DNA of 64,000 bases, from positions 124,001 through 188,000 of the forward strand of contig JAHNEJ010001038.1 in the NCBI GenBank assembly GCA_022559845.1. The letters are read 5' to 3'. Under the pieces are notes generated by a model that was not told the origin of the DNA, did no database searches, and was given only the letters and a program-made list of their open reading frames with translations. This stretch comes from Amorphophallus konjac. Taxonomy: Eukaryota > Streptophyta > Magnoliopsida > Alismatales > Araceae. Numbering within the stretch: position 1 is the stretch's first letter; each line of letters starts with the position of its first letter. Positions 24,313 to 34,325 of the stretch are shown piece after piece. The position numbers were made by a program, and so were the translations under genes.

Positions 24313-24531
24313 GGGCTTCCTTTTCTTCTTTTCTTCTTCTCATTTTCTCTTCTCTTTTCTCCTCTTATTTATTCCCCTGCACGTAAACATAGGGTGAGAA
24401 TTTTTTAGTGTCCATACCCGCGTGCCACATAGAATCAATAACACGACAATCATATATCAAGTAAACTATAGAGAACATGTAGCAACAAACATAACTTTAG
24501 ACTTGACTATATAACATTTGAATTCCAATAA

Positions 24532-24539
24532 CATGTACT
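24532..24539. other. 8-bp target-site duplication, left copy (hAT)
   Basis: CATGTACT directly before the hAT terminus; identical copy at 31599-31606. Eight bases is diagnostic of hAT transposition. Confidence 0.93.
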
Positions 24540-24740
24540 CAGGGTTTGTCGGATCGGGCCGGGTCGGCCCGACCCGCACGACCCGCCCCATCCCAGGCGC
24601 CCAACGGGTCGGGCGGGGCGTGGGTCGTGGCCGGGTCGGACTGGCCCGCACCGACCCGTCCGTCCCGCCACGTACCAGACCGGTCCGTGGACGGGACGGG
24701 TTGGTACATGCGGGACGGCCCGCTCGTTCCGGTCTGTCCA
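24540..24740. repeat. Left TIR and subterminal repeats of the hAT element
   Basis: Terminus CAGGGTTTG followed by about 200 bp with many copies of CGGGTCGG and its complement. The right end (31505-31598) has the same motif. Reading frames through it are compositional. Confidence 0.85.
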
Positions 24741-24984
24741 TTTAATGGACCGGTGGGGGGCGTCTTCAAGGCGTGCCTAACTCGGCGGTGGAGGTCCCGG
24801 ACGGCGGTGAGCGGCGAACACCGGTGGACGGCGGCGAGCGGCGAAGGGCTAACGGCGAGCGGCGGTGGACGGCTGTCGGAGGTAAGTCGTCTTTGAAATT
24901 TTTTTTTAAATAATAGAGCGGCCGGAGGGGGGCGGGCGGCGGTGGGGCTGCGCGTGGGAGGGCCGGCAGAGGAGGTGGTGGATG

Positions 24985-25559
24985 GGGGGGGACCGTCCCC
25001 CACCGGCCCCGTCGTGCTCCCACCGGTCAGATCCGGTGGGAGGGACGGCGGTGGACGGCGGGGCAGGGGCGCCGGGGGACGTTGCAGGTGGGGGTGGGGC
25101 GGTGGGGGACGGTGGGGTTGGGCTAGGGGCGGTGGTGGGGGACGGTGGGGGTGGAGCAGGGCCGGCCAGGGGGGACGGTGGGCGGTGGGGCTGGGGCGGC
25201 CAAGAGCGGCAGTGGGGGTGGGGGAGGGGGACGGTGGGGGCGGGGGTGGTGGCGCTGGGCGGTGGGGCTGGGGCGGCCAGGAGCAGCAGTGGGGGGGACC
25301 GTCCCCCACCGGCCCCGTCGTGCTCCCACCGGTCAGATCCGGTGGGAGGGACGGCGGTGGACGGCGGGGCAGGGGCGTCGGGGGACGATGGGGGTGGAGC
25401 AGGGCCGGCCAGGGGGGGTGGCCAAGAGCGGCAGTGGGGGTGGGGGAGGGGGACGGTGGGGGCGGGGGTGGTGGCGCTGGGCGGTGGGGCGGCCAGGAGC
25501 AGCGGTGGGGGTGGGGGAGGGAGACGGTGGGGGTGGCGGTGGGGTGGGGAGAGAGAATA
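24985..25559 (+). repeat. Tandem duplication in a G-rich tract of the hAT element
   Basis: Sequence from 24985 repeats from 25291, an offset of 306 bases. The first ~95 bases match nearly perfectly and the rest matches with an internal deletion in the second copy. Inside are short repeats built of GGGGGTGGGGGAGGGGGACGG. The strand is extremely G-rich, with many runs of four or more G. Long frames here on both strands (24942-25571, 24982-25560) are low-complexity glycine/arginine or proline strings, not genes. Confidence 0.85.
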
Positions 25560-25664
25560 AAAAAAATTTAGTTTAATAATTAAATTAAATCAATTGATAT
25601 TTTTTAGTTTAAGAATTATAATAATAAAATTAGTTAGATTATTTAAATTTATTATTGTTGTATT

Positions 25665-25835
25665 ATTTATTTCATGTTGTATAAATAATATAATTTTTGT
25701 TTAATTCATGTTGTATCTCTAAATTTTTTTATGTTTTGTATAATTCATGTTGTAAAAATAATATAAAAATATTTTAATTCATGTTGTAGAAATAAATTTA
25801 TTTTTTGATGTGTTATTTAATTCATGTTTAAATAT
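25665..25835. repeat. Five dispersed TTAATTCATGTTGTA copies
   Basis: The motif TTCATGTTGTA (fifth copy partial) occurs at about 25670, 25705, 25745, 25780 and 25820 in the AT-rich probable intron, spaced 35-40 bases. Confidence 0.65.
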
Positions 25836-26378
25836 TAGATTTAATTGAGATGTATTAAATTTTAAATTTAGTCTTGCATGTTGTAGAATTAATGATATTA
25901 ATATCATTATTAGTTGTAGATGTAAAATATTTTTAAATGCATAATGTATATTAGTTAATTTAATTGCATAATGTAAATATGTAATGTATATGGACATATT
26001 TTTAATGTAAATATAAATTTAGTGTTGAATATTTTCTAAATAATTTTAAAGTTAATTTATATGTATAATGTAAATTATTTAGAGATGTTTATAATTTATA
26101 TGTGTCATGTAATTTAATTAGAGATGTAATTTTAAATATCTAATTAGTGATAAATAATTTTAAAGTTAATGTATATGTATTAATTATAAATATTAACCTC
26201 ATATGTATGTTATAGGAATAATGATATTATTTTGAACTAAATTATATTAAGATGTATTAAATATTGAATTTAGTCTTGCATGGTACGCAAATAATGAAAT
26301 TATGTTCATTGTTAGTTGTAGATGGGAAATAATATATTTTCACAATTTGTATTTCTTAATTTTAGGAGATAGCACTCT

Positions 26379-29300
26379 ATGCCTCCTAAGGAACGAACAA
26401 ATGATATTGGGTGGTCACACGGAGTTTTGTTGGATGGCAACCGTAGGTGTTGGCGTTGTAACTATTGTAAAATAGAACACCGGGGAGGAGGGGTGTCTCG
26501 GTTGAAGAAGCATTTGGCAGGAGGAGCCGGGGCAGGATACTCTGAGGTTGCTGGGTGTACCCATGTGCCTAGAGATGTGAAACTTGCAATGGCTAGGCAC
26601 CTGCGGGAGAAGAGAGCTGAGATGCAAGAAAAGGAAAAAAAGAAGAAAAGGGATCAAGCGGCAGTGAGCGGGCGCCCAAGTGGCAGCAACGAGGAGGAAT
26701 GTGCATGGACACCCAGTGACGAAGACGAACAAGCACGTACTGAGCAGCCTGATGTGTATGTCACTGTGAACGATCCATACGAAGCCCAGTTTCGTGAGGC
26801 AGTACGTCAGAGCAGGGAAGAGTCAAGACATCCCGAGGAGACTGTAGTCCGTAGTCGCGAGGCGGCGAGGACCGGAGCATCAGGGAGTGGTGGTTCATCT
26901 ACGACTCGACAATCACGAGGCATAAGGAGTTTATTGACTGGTGACTCGGGGACACAAAGAAAAAGGACACAATCGATCAACATTGAAGATGTGGAGCCCG
27001 GTGCACTATCCCGAGAGCATGGTAAGCAAACGAGGATGGACGATGCGTATGGCCAGAAGGGACCTAAATGGAAACTTGGTCAAGCTGTTGCAAAATGGTG
27101 GCACCACGCGGGTCTGCCTTTCAATGCAGCCAATAGCCCTTACTACAAGCCAATGTTTCAGGAAGCACAGGTCCTTGGGCTACACGTGCAGCCACCTACA
27201 GCGAGAGAATTGGCTGGCGTATACCTTGATGAACAAGTTGCTGAGATCAAGAGTTACATTGACTCATTCAAGCAGAAATGGACAAAGTACGGAGTCACAC
27301 TGATGTGTGATGGATGGTCAGGTACCACAAAATCTAGCCTGATCAACTTCCTTGTTTATTGTGACAGACAGGTATTCTTTCACAAATCAGTGGATGCGTC
27401 TGGTCAAATTCACAGTCACCAATATATTTTGTCATTGATGGAGCAAGTGGTGACTGAGATTGGGGAGGAGTACATTGTACAAGTGGTGACTGATAATGGG
27501 TCGAACTATAAGAAGGCTGGGGAGGAGCTAATGAAGAAAAAACGGCACATTTTCTGGACCCCTTGTGCAGCACATTGTGTAGATCTGATGCTGAAGGAGA
27601 TTGGGCAGCTTCGTATGGTAAAATCTGTGGTCGAGGTGGCACAAAAAATCACGAAATATATCTACAACCACACACTTGTATTGGCATGGATGAGGGAGCA
27701 CTGTGGCGGCGAACTGTTGAGGCCTGGCATCACACGATTTGCCACCAACTACATCGCATTGCAGAGCCTATTGAAGCACAAAGATGGGTTGAAGCAAATG
27801 TTTAGAGGTGAGACCTGGCTGAGTTCCTCTTTTGCTGCTTCACGTGAAGGGGCGGAGGTCGAGGGGATTGTCAACACCTCGAATTTTTGGGATAGAGTGA
27901 AGGTATTAGTGTCATTGATAGAGCCACTGTATGAGGTTCTACGATGCGTGGATGGGGATAGAGTACCAACCATGGGGTTGGTGTACAGCAAAATAGAAGC
28001 AGCCAAGCGGAAGATCCTTACAACGTCCAAAAAATATGGACCCACCATTCTAGAGATTGTGGAGGACAGATGGGACAGACAAATGAGCCGCGATCTTCAC
28101 ATGGCAGGTAAACACTTACATTCTCGTCCAATCAATGAGCTGTGATTTTCAGTTGATACTAATATGTAATTCATTGTCTTACGATTGCAGCGTACTATCT
28201 ACATCCGGCCTTCCAATATGCTCGGGCCCTTGCTTATGACGATACGTTGATAGAATCGGTCAACATTGTGGTAGACCGATTGTCTTTCACCCCAACAGAT
28301 GCTGCTGATGCGTTGAATGAGGTATAATTGGATATTTTAACATTGACAATATTAAATGAAATATACACTTCATATTTTTTGATAATGCAGATGAAAACAT
28401 TTAGAGAGGGAATTGGTTCATTTGCGACACCTAATGCCGTGGCCAGTCGTGATAGACTCGACCCAGGTAATGTGTCTTCACAATGTACCTTCTATATCTC
28501 GAGAAGTAATTTTTACATCTAATTATTATATTGTACGTGATCTGTCTTAAACGCAGCTGAGTGGTGGCTAAATTACGGCACAAGTGCACCCGTATTAAGG
28601 AAGATCGCAATGAGAGTTCTATCGCAAACATCCTCGTCGAGTGGGTGTGAGCGGAATTGGTCGACGTTCTCCTTCTTGCATACTAAGCTGAGGAATAGGC
28701 TAACACACCGCAGGCTAGACAAAATGGTGTATGTTCATTACAACATGAGGCTAAAGGTCCGGCATGTACAAATGGATACAAGGAGAGGAGAGGGAGATTA
28801 CGACCCAACGGATGCTGTGTACTTGCGAGACGATGATGACCCTATGGTAGCATGGGTTGCAAGAGCCACAACAGAGCGTGGTGAGGCAGAATTGGACGAG
28901 GAGGGTGAAGAACCTGGCGAGACACCACGGCCTAATACTTTTCTCGCATCGGCTGTACAAGAGGCAGTGGGGGAGGGAGATGACACCCATGTGCATTTGG
29001 GTGGTGACGAGTCAGCAACGGGACGTGATGATGAAGTTAATTTAGATGAAGACCTCGTCATTGGTGGTGGAGACACATCGTATGCGTACGATGATACAGC
29101 ATGGGAGCGATTGATACAACCTCCAATTTTTGAGCGTCAAGCGCCACCTCAGGTGAATTAATACATGAAAATCGAATCGCAAATTTCATTAGATAGCGTA
29201 GTCATAGATTGATGTATGATGATGTAAGAAATATATTGCAGGTCGGTCCGACAAATGACAACATTGCGGGAGAACAGTGGTCCCGAGTTGCTGCACCGCG

Positions 29301-30436
29301 GCATTCAATATCTGCGGAACCAAGAAGGTTATCCACTTCAAGAGAGGCTAGGGGGAGTTCCTCATTTAGAGAGGTGAAATTATATTGTCATTTCTACATT
29401 TGTTAATATATAATTCATTGGTAATTGAATATATTCTTCTTTCAATTGTGTAGTCTTCGGTAGCATCGAAACAACCATCTCAGTCTGCTGCGCCCCGACG
29501 CTCAACATCTAAGGCTAAGGCACCCAATCAGTCTTCTCAGGTATACGTACAGACTTACACAATAGAAAGTAAATTGAAAAATTATCTAAGCAGGCTTCTG
29601 CTTCTCAGGCATCTAGAGGGACACAACATGCAGCATGTATGCCGCCCCCTGCTCCACAGAAGAAAAAATCATCATGGACCACATTATTCACCAGCAAGAA
29701 GGACAAGGGACCACCATTAAATCCGATAGATATTGCAGACATGGAGACATTAGATCCCAATGCAGATGACGACACTCCCGAGCCCTCTGTTGAGCCCCGC
29801 ATTAGTGGGAGTCATGACTCCGATGCTGATAGTACACCCACAGGGTCTTCATCCCATGGAGGTGGTGGTTCTCAAGGTGACCAACGGAGTCCTCGTGAGA
29901 ATACTAGTGCTGGTGGTAGAGAGTACAGCAGTGGTCATAGTAGAGGTCGTGGGGGCCGTCAACATGGCGCATGGACAGAGGAGCAGCACTTCACACATGC
30001 CACGCAAGATGAGGACCACGGTGCTCCACCCGCAGGGACGAGACGGGCAGCTGATCATTGGGATCCCTACTATGGAAGTTCGGTTGCAGACAGTACAAGC
30101 TATCAAGGCATGTTGTCTGATTTTGAGAGGATGAGCACACATGACTCCCAGGGATCTGGAAGCTCGTATGGACGGTCATGGCCGCAGCAGCCGATGTATC
30201 ATGGCGACTCAGATAACAGTAGTTCATTTTTCCCATCGTATCCATATCCTTATGCCACAGCTACGTCAGTAGAGGTCGTGTACGCACAAGGTTCGCAGGA
30301 GTATGAATACTACGTACGCATGTACTGGGAGAACTATTCAGGTTCAATGCGCTATGAAGACTATCTGTCCTATCTGCGGACCACATTTAATGTCAGATTG
30401 TTTGGAGATGGGCACTGGCCCAGTTTGGGTCCATAG
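26379..30436 (+). CDS. hAT transposase, seven exons, 1,197 aa as modelled
   Basis: Exons: 26379-28107, 28191-28321, 28391-28466, 28557-29152, 29242-29373, 29454-29540 and 29594-30436. All introns are GT-AG and all junctions keep frame (3,594 nt in total). Domains: a BED zinc finger (CNYC ... HLAGG ... C) in residues ~15-65; a low-complexity linker; the DUF659/RNase-H-like catalytic core with D311 (MCDGW), D372 (TDNGS) and the C396xxH399 pair (CAAH); and a C-terminal hAT dimerisation region with E677 (GCERNW), followed by LRNRLTHRRL and VYVHYN. The exon 1/2 junction restores AYYLHPAFQY and the 3/4 junction restores DPAEWWLNYG, both family hallmarks. Exons 5-7 add a ~350-residue S/G/H/D-rich extension with no recognised domain. 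If intron 4 is retained, translation stops at 29161, giving an 846-residue protein of more usual length. It would cut and paste the element in the nucleus. Confidence 0.9.
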
Positions 30437-30568
30437 TCTTTATTAGTATGTATCATTTGGTTACATTTATAACTAACTAATAATTAATTGCAGATTTCTT
30501 CATATATAGAGTTCTGTACTTGTCATTGAAATCACTAATGTAAACTTTTACATCATTTGCAGGTCATC

Positions 30569-31132
30569 ATGGACGGACGGCGTCACCCTGCGTGGGAGCA
30601 TGGATACTCTGTTGAGGGTGATGGACATGTGCACTGTAGATACTGCGAACATCGCGTCACCGGCATACACAGGTTTGCGGAGCACCTTGCGGGAGTGGGA
30701 CGCGATGTTCGTGCATGCGACCGAGTTCCGGGAGATGTTCGACATTCCTTTCGGACACAGTTACAGGATAGATACGGTTCTCGTAGCACACCGAGGACAT
30801 CTTCTTCTACGTCCCGGGTACCTCCACCACGAGCACAGGGCGGAGCAGGATCTTCCTCCACGTCCAGAGTTCGAGCAGCACCAGCACCAGCACCAGCACC
30901 AGTCGCACATGATAGAATTGAAGCTATAGATGTAGTGAGGACTTTTTTTACAGATTTTCATGTACCCTCCACCGCAGCACACGACCCATCATTTGTGCAG
31001 ATGGTTACATATTTTCAGTCCCACCCACATGTACCTCCACCCACTAGGATAGAGTTAGATTATACGGGTGATCAGTCTCATGTATCTGATGATGAGTTTT
31101 GGGATTCGGGCTTCACTGATGATGAGGATTAG
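30569..31132 (+). CDS. BED-type zinc-finger protein, second gene of the hAT element (187 aa)
   Basis: The start is the ATG at 30569. An upstream TTG-initiated reading is unlikely because CAG|GTC at 30560-30562 is a good splice acceptor just before it. Residues ~5-55 read HPAWEHGY ... CRYC ... HRFAEHLAG ... C..VPGDV, the same pattern as the BED finger of the transposase but clearly diverged (C-x2-C, HLAG, then C-x2-VP-x-DV). The rest is a serine/arginine and alanine-proline linker, then an acidic tail ending EFWDSGFTDDED. No catalytic residues. It lies 132 bases after the transposase stop. A donor-like TTA|GTATGT at 30445/30446 suggests both frames could sit on one transcript. It may bind the same subterminal repeats as the transposase; this is inference. 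Confidence 0.7.
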   Translation: MDGRRHPAWEHGYSVEGDGHVHCRYCEHRVTGIHRFAEHLAGVGRDVRACDRVPGDVRHSFRTQLQDRYGSRSTPRTSSSTSRVPPPRAQGGAGSSSTSRVRAAPAPAPAPVAHDRIEAIDVVRTFFTDFHVPSTAAHDPSFVQMVTYFQSHPHVPPPTRIELDYTGDQSHVSDDEFWDSGFTDDED

Positions 31133-31214
31133 TGAGTTTTGAGATTCGGGTTACACAGATGAGGAGGATGAGTGAGTTTTGGGATTCGGGCTTCACACAT
31201 GGACGAGGATTAGT
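31094..31214. repeat. Three tandem 40-bp repeats at the end of the BED gene
   Basis: Copies at 31094-31133, 31134-31173 and 31174-31214, each GAGTTTTGGGATTCGGGCTT followed by a GATGAGGATTAGT-like end. The first copy encodes the last residues and the stop of the BED protein. Confidence 0.85.
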
Positions 31215-31598
31215 GAGTTTTTGTATTTTATACTTCATGAATGAATGCCATTATTATATCACTGTTTCCTTTTACATATTTAGTAATTGAAATAAATTTT
31301 TATGTATTATATATAATAGGATGTTTAATTAAGCAGTGTAATATGTAATTTTTATATAATTTATTATGTATAATGTAGCATGGATCTATTATCATAAATA
31401 AACTCTACATTCTAATATTTTTAAATATATATAACATTTAATCTTTCAAAATCAATTTATTAAAAATTTTAAAAAAAATTCCCAAAAAATCGCATCGAGA
31501 CTCGAGAGGGGTGGATCGGGTCGCTATGCGACCCGCCCGACCCGACCCGTCCCGCGCCGAGACCGGGTCGGCCGGGTCGGGCGGGTCGGCAAACCCTG
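31215..31598. repeat. AT-rich 3' flank and right TIR of the hAT element
   Basis: An AT-rich stretch without genes to about 31490, then a GC-rich subterminal region with GACCCG/CGGGTC copies, ending GGCAAACCCTG at 31598. Confidence 0.85.
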
Positions 31599-31606
31599 CA
31601 TGTACT
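31599..31606. other. 8-bp target-site duplication, right copy (hAT)
   Basis: CATGTACT, identical to 24532-24539. Confidence 0.93.
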
Positions 31607-32108
31607 CATTTTGGGCCAAGCACGTTAAGTGGCAAGTTAAGTTGCAATAAGTCTAGTCAACTAACAAGTCAATCAATCAATTATGTAACAAGTAATGTAA
31701 ATTATCTAGCTCAATCTAACATGTATGTACTTTGGTGCAATGTCACATCAGGTCATTCAACTCCTATGGGCACACGTAATTTTATATGCTCTTTCCAGGA
31801 CTAGATCGGGCCCTTCATAGTGCGCTGGCATTGAGTGGTATGAATCATAGATCCCAAGTAAATACTAGATAATTTCATATAGCAAAAATGCTCAAGTGGA
31901 TCTCAAGGAAGTCATGTTCAAATAATTTTACAAGTAGGAAGCAATAATCATGTAGAGAGAGATCATTTGAAGGAATCAAAGTAATAAACATGTTCGAGAA
32001 AAATTAATATTACAAATTAACTTTTAAAGTTATTGGTTAATAATCACTTTTATTGATTTAATTAAGTTTCAGATTTTCAAGAAATGGTTACTGGATGAAC
32101 AGAGGTTA

Positions 32109-32210
32109 GAACGCGTCCTATACAAGGACCGCGATTCTTAGGACAAAATAAGAACGCGGTCGACACAGGAGCCGCAATCTCAATGCGATTTCTGGTAGTG
32201 CCGCGATCAT
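32109..32210. repeat. Divergent palindromes, AACGCGTCC ... GGACCGCGATTC type
   Basis: Three related units start near 32110, 32153 and 32183. The first pairs GCGTCC with GGACCGC around a 7-base loop. The motif differs in base sequence from that of elements A and B but keeps the AACG-GGTC ... GACCG-type halves. Confidence 0.5.
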
Positions 32211-32785
32211 GAAATAGAACAGAAAAAATAATCTCTACTATAAGGATATTTTTTAAAAACATGCATGATAATTAATCAATAATATTTGGAATTATGTTAC
32301 ATGCTTTAAATAATTAGGGTCATTCTTTAAGAGAATATACAGCTATAAAGATTTACTTTAAAATCTAAGGACATGCTTTGAAAATTAAGAACATGATTTT
32401 TAAAAAGAAAAGTACAAGCTTTTAAAATATACGACGGGGCTCAAAATGTCAACTAGTATTTTTTTTAAAATCTGAGTTCAATATAAAGCATGATTTACAT
32501 CTCCTTGTGAAATAAATTGTGAAAAATTAGTCTTAATTAATTTGAGGATGAATAATTTCAATTAATATGAACATAGATGTAAGTTAATCGAGACTAATCA
32601 TTAAGAAGGATAATTAAGAAGGAAAGAAAATTTTAAGGAGACACAAGAAAGTGTAGATCGTGTCATCTGAAGGAAACATGGTTTAAAATAATCAGATTAA
32701 CCGAAATTAATAATCATGTCATGGGGTATAGACGTCATTTATAAAATACATAGAAATAATTAAGGAGACAGTCGTGAATAGAATT

Positions 32786-32876
32786 AACGTGGTCATGCAG
32801 AAGGCTGCGACCATAGAAATGTGATCTACTACAAACACGCGTTCAGAACGTGGTGACTGAGAACTCCGCATTCAAG
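32786..32876. repeat. Second group of divergent palindromes, ~32-bp spacing
   Basis: Units start near 32786 (AACGTGGTC ... GCGACCATAG), 32818 and 32847, at intervals of 32 and 29. Pairing is imperfect in the second and third. Confidence 0.45.
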
Positions 32877-33155
32877 AATGGAGAACAGAGAGACGAGAGA
32901 TAGAGCATGCTTTAATTAATTAAATAATATTAGAACTCGTGCAAGAACACCTACCTTAAGAGCCGAGAAACCTTCCCATGATCTAAACCTCCGTGAAATC
33001 CTTCTCCTTCTCTTAAAATCACCGTGAGCAAGCCATCAAAGAATATAATATTCCCTTTCTCTTTCTTCTCTTCCGAGCCTTCTCTTCTTCCTCTCACACA
33101 CCACCAAGAGCCTTCAACGTAGCCTCCCTCCTATGGCCACCCACGAGATGGTTTA

Positions 33156-33821
33156 GTCTCTCTTTGGTATTAATTTATCTCGGGATTAGCTCTAAATTAA
33201 CTCCGAGATAAAAATTTTTGTGCTTTGATAAGGAGTTAGTGTTAGTCGGGTTAAGTTAAGGGTTAACTCAGAGATATTCTTAGATTTTGAAACCACACCC
33301 AAGGGTGGATTAAGGTGGGTTAATCTCCTACCTCAATAAGCGCCGCTTTATTTCGGGATTAAATATATCCCGATTACATTTATGAGTTCCTCACTTATAC
33401 CTTTTTACTTTGGTATGGGATTGGGTTAAATTATCCCACCTCTGGAGGTGGGATAGTTTAACATGGGTTAAGTCTATTTAACCTACTTTTAAGTAGATTA
33501 TCTAAAAAAGCTCCCGCCAAATCAAAGAGGGATAAGTTACATCAAAAAGTAACTTATTCCTATGTTAAACCCCAAACAAAACGGCACTAAATGCTCAATT
33601 AAATGTGTCTCTCTCTCTCATAATAAATGCTATTTCTCTCTCTCATTATTACTAGGTTAACATACTATTTACCAAATCATACTAGATTAAAATTAAGTTA
33701 GCCCACATCCTTACTCCCGGATTAACTACTCTCCTACCAAATCAAAAATGGGTTAATTCCGAACTACTTTAATTGGGTTGACTTAACCCATCTTTAACCT
33801 AACTCCATACCAAAGTCACCC
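33156..33821. mobile_element. Tourist/PIF-Harbinger-like MITE with a nested MITE
   Basis: Ends share CTTTGGTAT in inverted orientation (left GTCTCTCTTTGGTAT; right end reads GGGTGACTTTGGTAT on the other strand). It is flanked by TTA at 33153-33155 and 33822-33824. Without the nested copy (33340-33587) and its duplication it would be about 415 bp. Non-coding. Confidence 0.6.
33340..33587. mobile_element. Tourist-like MITE (248 bp), TSD TAA
   Basis: Terminal inverted repeats GCGCCGCTTTATTTCGGG and GTGCCGTTTTGTTTGGGG (the right end read on the other strand), flanked by TAA at 33337-33339 and 33588-33590. A perfect 20-bp palindrome, TCCCACCTC-TG-GAGGTGGGA, sits at 33434-33453. Closely related to 33825-34082. 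Confidence 0.75.
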
Positions 33822-33824
33822 TTA

Positions 33825-34082
33825 GCTCCGCTTTGGTATGAGATTAAAGGTATCCCGATTAAATATAAGTGACTTTACAAGTTCATGGGTTATCACTTTT
33901 TACTTTGGTAGGGTATTGGATTAAAGTATCCCACCTGTGGAGGTGAGATATGATAAGATGACTTAAGTAAATTTAAACCACTTTTAAGTAGATTAACCAA
34001 ATTTACTCTCGCCAAAGCAAAATGGGATAAGTTAAATCTAAAAGTAACTTATTCCTGTGTTAAGCCCCAAACAAAGAGGAGC
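33825..34082. mobile_element. Tourist-like MITE (258 bp), TSD TTA
   Basis: Terminal repeats GCTCCGCTTTGGTATGAG and GCTCCTCTTTGTTTGGGG (other strand), flanked by TTA at 33822-33824 and 34083-34085. Much of the interior matches 33340-33587. Its left TTA is also the right TTA of the element at 33156-33821, so it inserted at that junction. Confidence 0.75.
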
Positions 34083-34085
34083 TTA

Positions 34086-34278
34086 GAGTTTTGGGAAAAG
34101 ATTTCATGCGTAGCAACTTAAAGGCCAACCTATTTATGGGGTAAACCTATCGAGGAGTCCCAGTTACCTAAACTAATGGGGAGGTAAACTCTAATCTATC
34201 CTACTCACGATAAAGCGACTGTCAACCTATCGTGACCTATTTAGTTTAGTTTTTTTAAGGTTATATATATAATCTAAC

Positions 34279-34325
<47 letters not shown>

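Larger units (their letters stand above)
24882..26364 (+). other. Probable 5'-UTR intron of the hAT transposase gene
   Basis: GGAG|GTAAGT at 24881/24882 is a consensus splice donor, and TTTTAG ending at 26364 is an acceptor 14 bases before the transposase ATG at 26379. The interval first holds the G-rich duplicated region and then ~800 bp of AT-rich sequence without a coding signal, which fits an intron. Inferred from sequence alone. Confidence 0.5.
24540..31598 (+). mobile_element. hAT-superfamily DNA transposon (7,059 bp), two genes
   Basis: The termini are CAGGGTTTG at the left and CAAACCCTG at the right, an imperfect inverted repeat (CAGGGTTTGTCGG versus CAGGGTTTGCCGA), with a perfect 8-bp target duplication CATGTACT. 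Both subterminal regions are packed with CGGGTCGG/GACCCG motifs, as expected for transposase-binding repeats of hAT elements. Inside lie a seven-exon transposase gene and a second BED-finger reading frame. All splice sites and frames are intact as read, so the element may be autonomous, or may have been until recently. Confidence 0.95.
31607..33152. other. Decayed repeat sequence, possibly a divergent long LTR on the - strand
   Basis: No gene seen. The sequence interrupted by the hAT element continues here. It resembles the layout of the long Del-type LTRs: palindrome groups at 32109-32210 and 32786-32876, then a pyrimidine-rich stretch (33000-33120). A CCTATTTATGGGG at 34128-34140 could be a reverse-strand TATA region. 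Similarity is in architecture, not in base sequence, so the assignment is weak. Confidence 0.35.

Noticed and set aside
24942..25571. Long open frames on both strands in a GC-rich tract (up to 256 aa)
   Set aside because: All frames stay open because the sequence is G/C repeats. The products are glycine/arginine or proline strings with no domain, and the tract lies in a probable intron of the hAT element.
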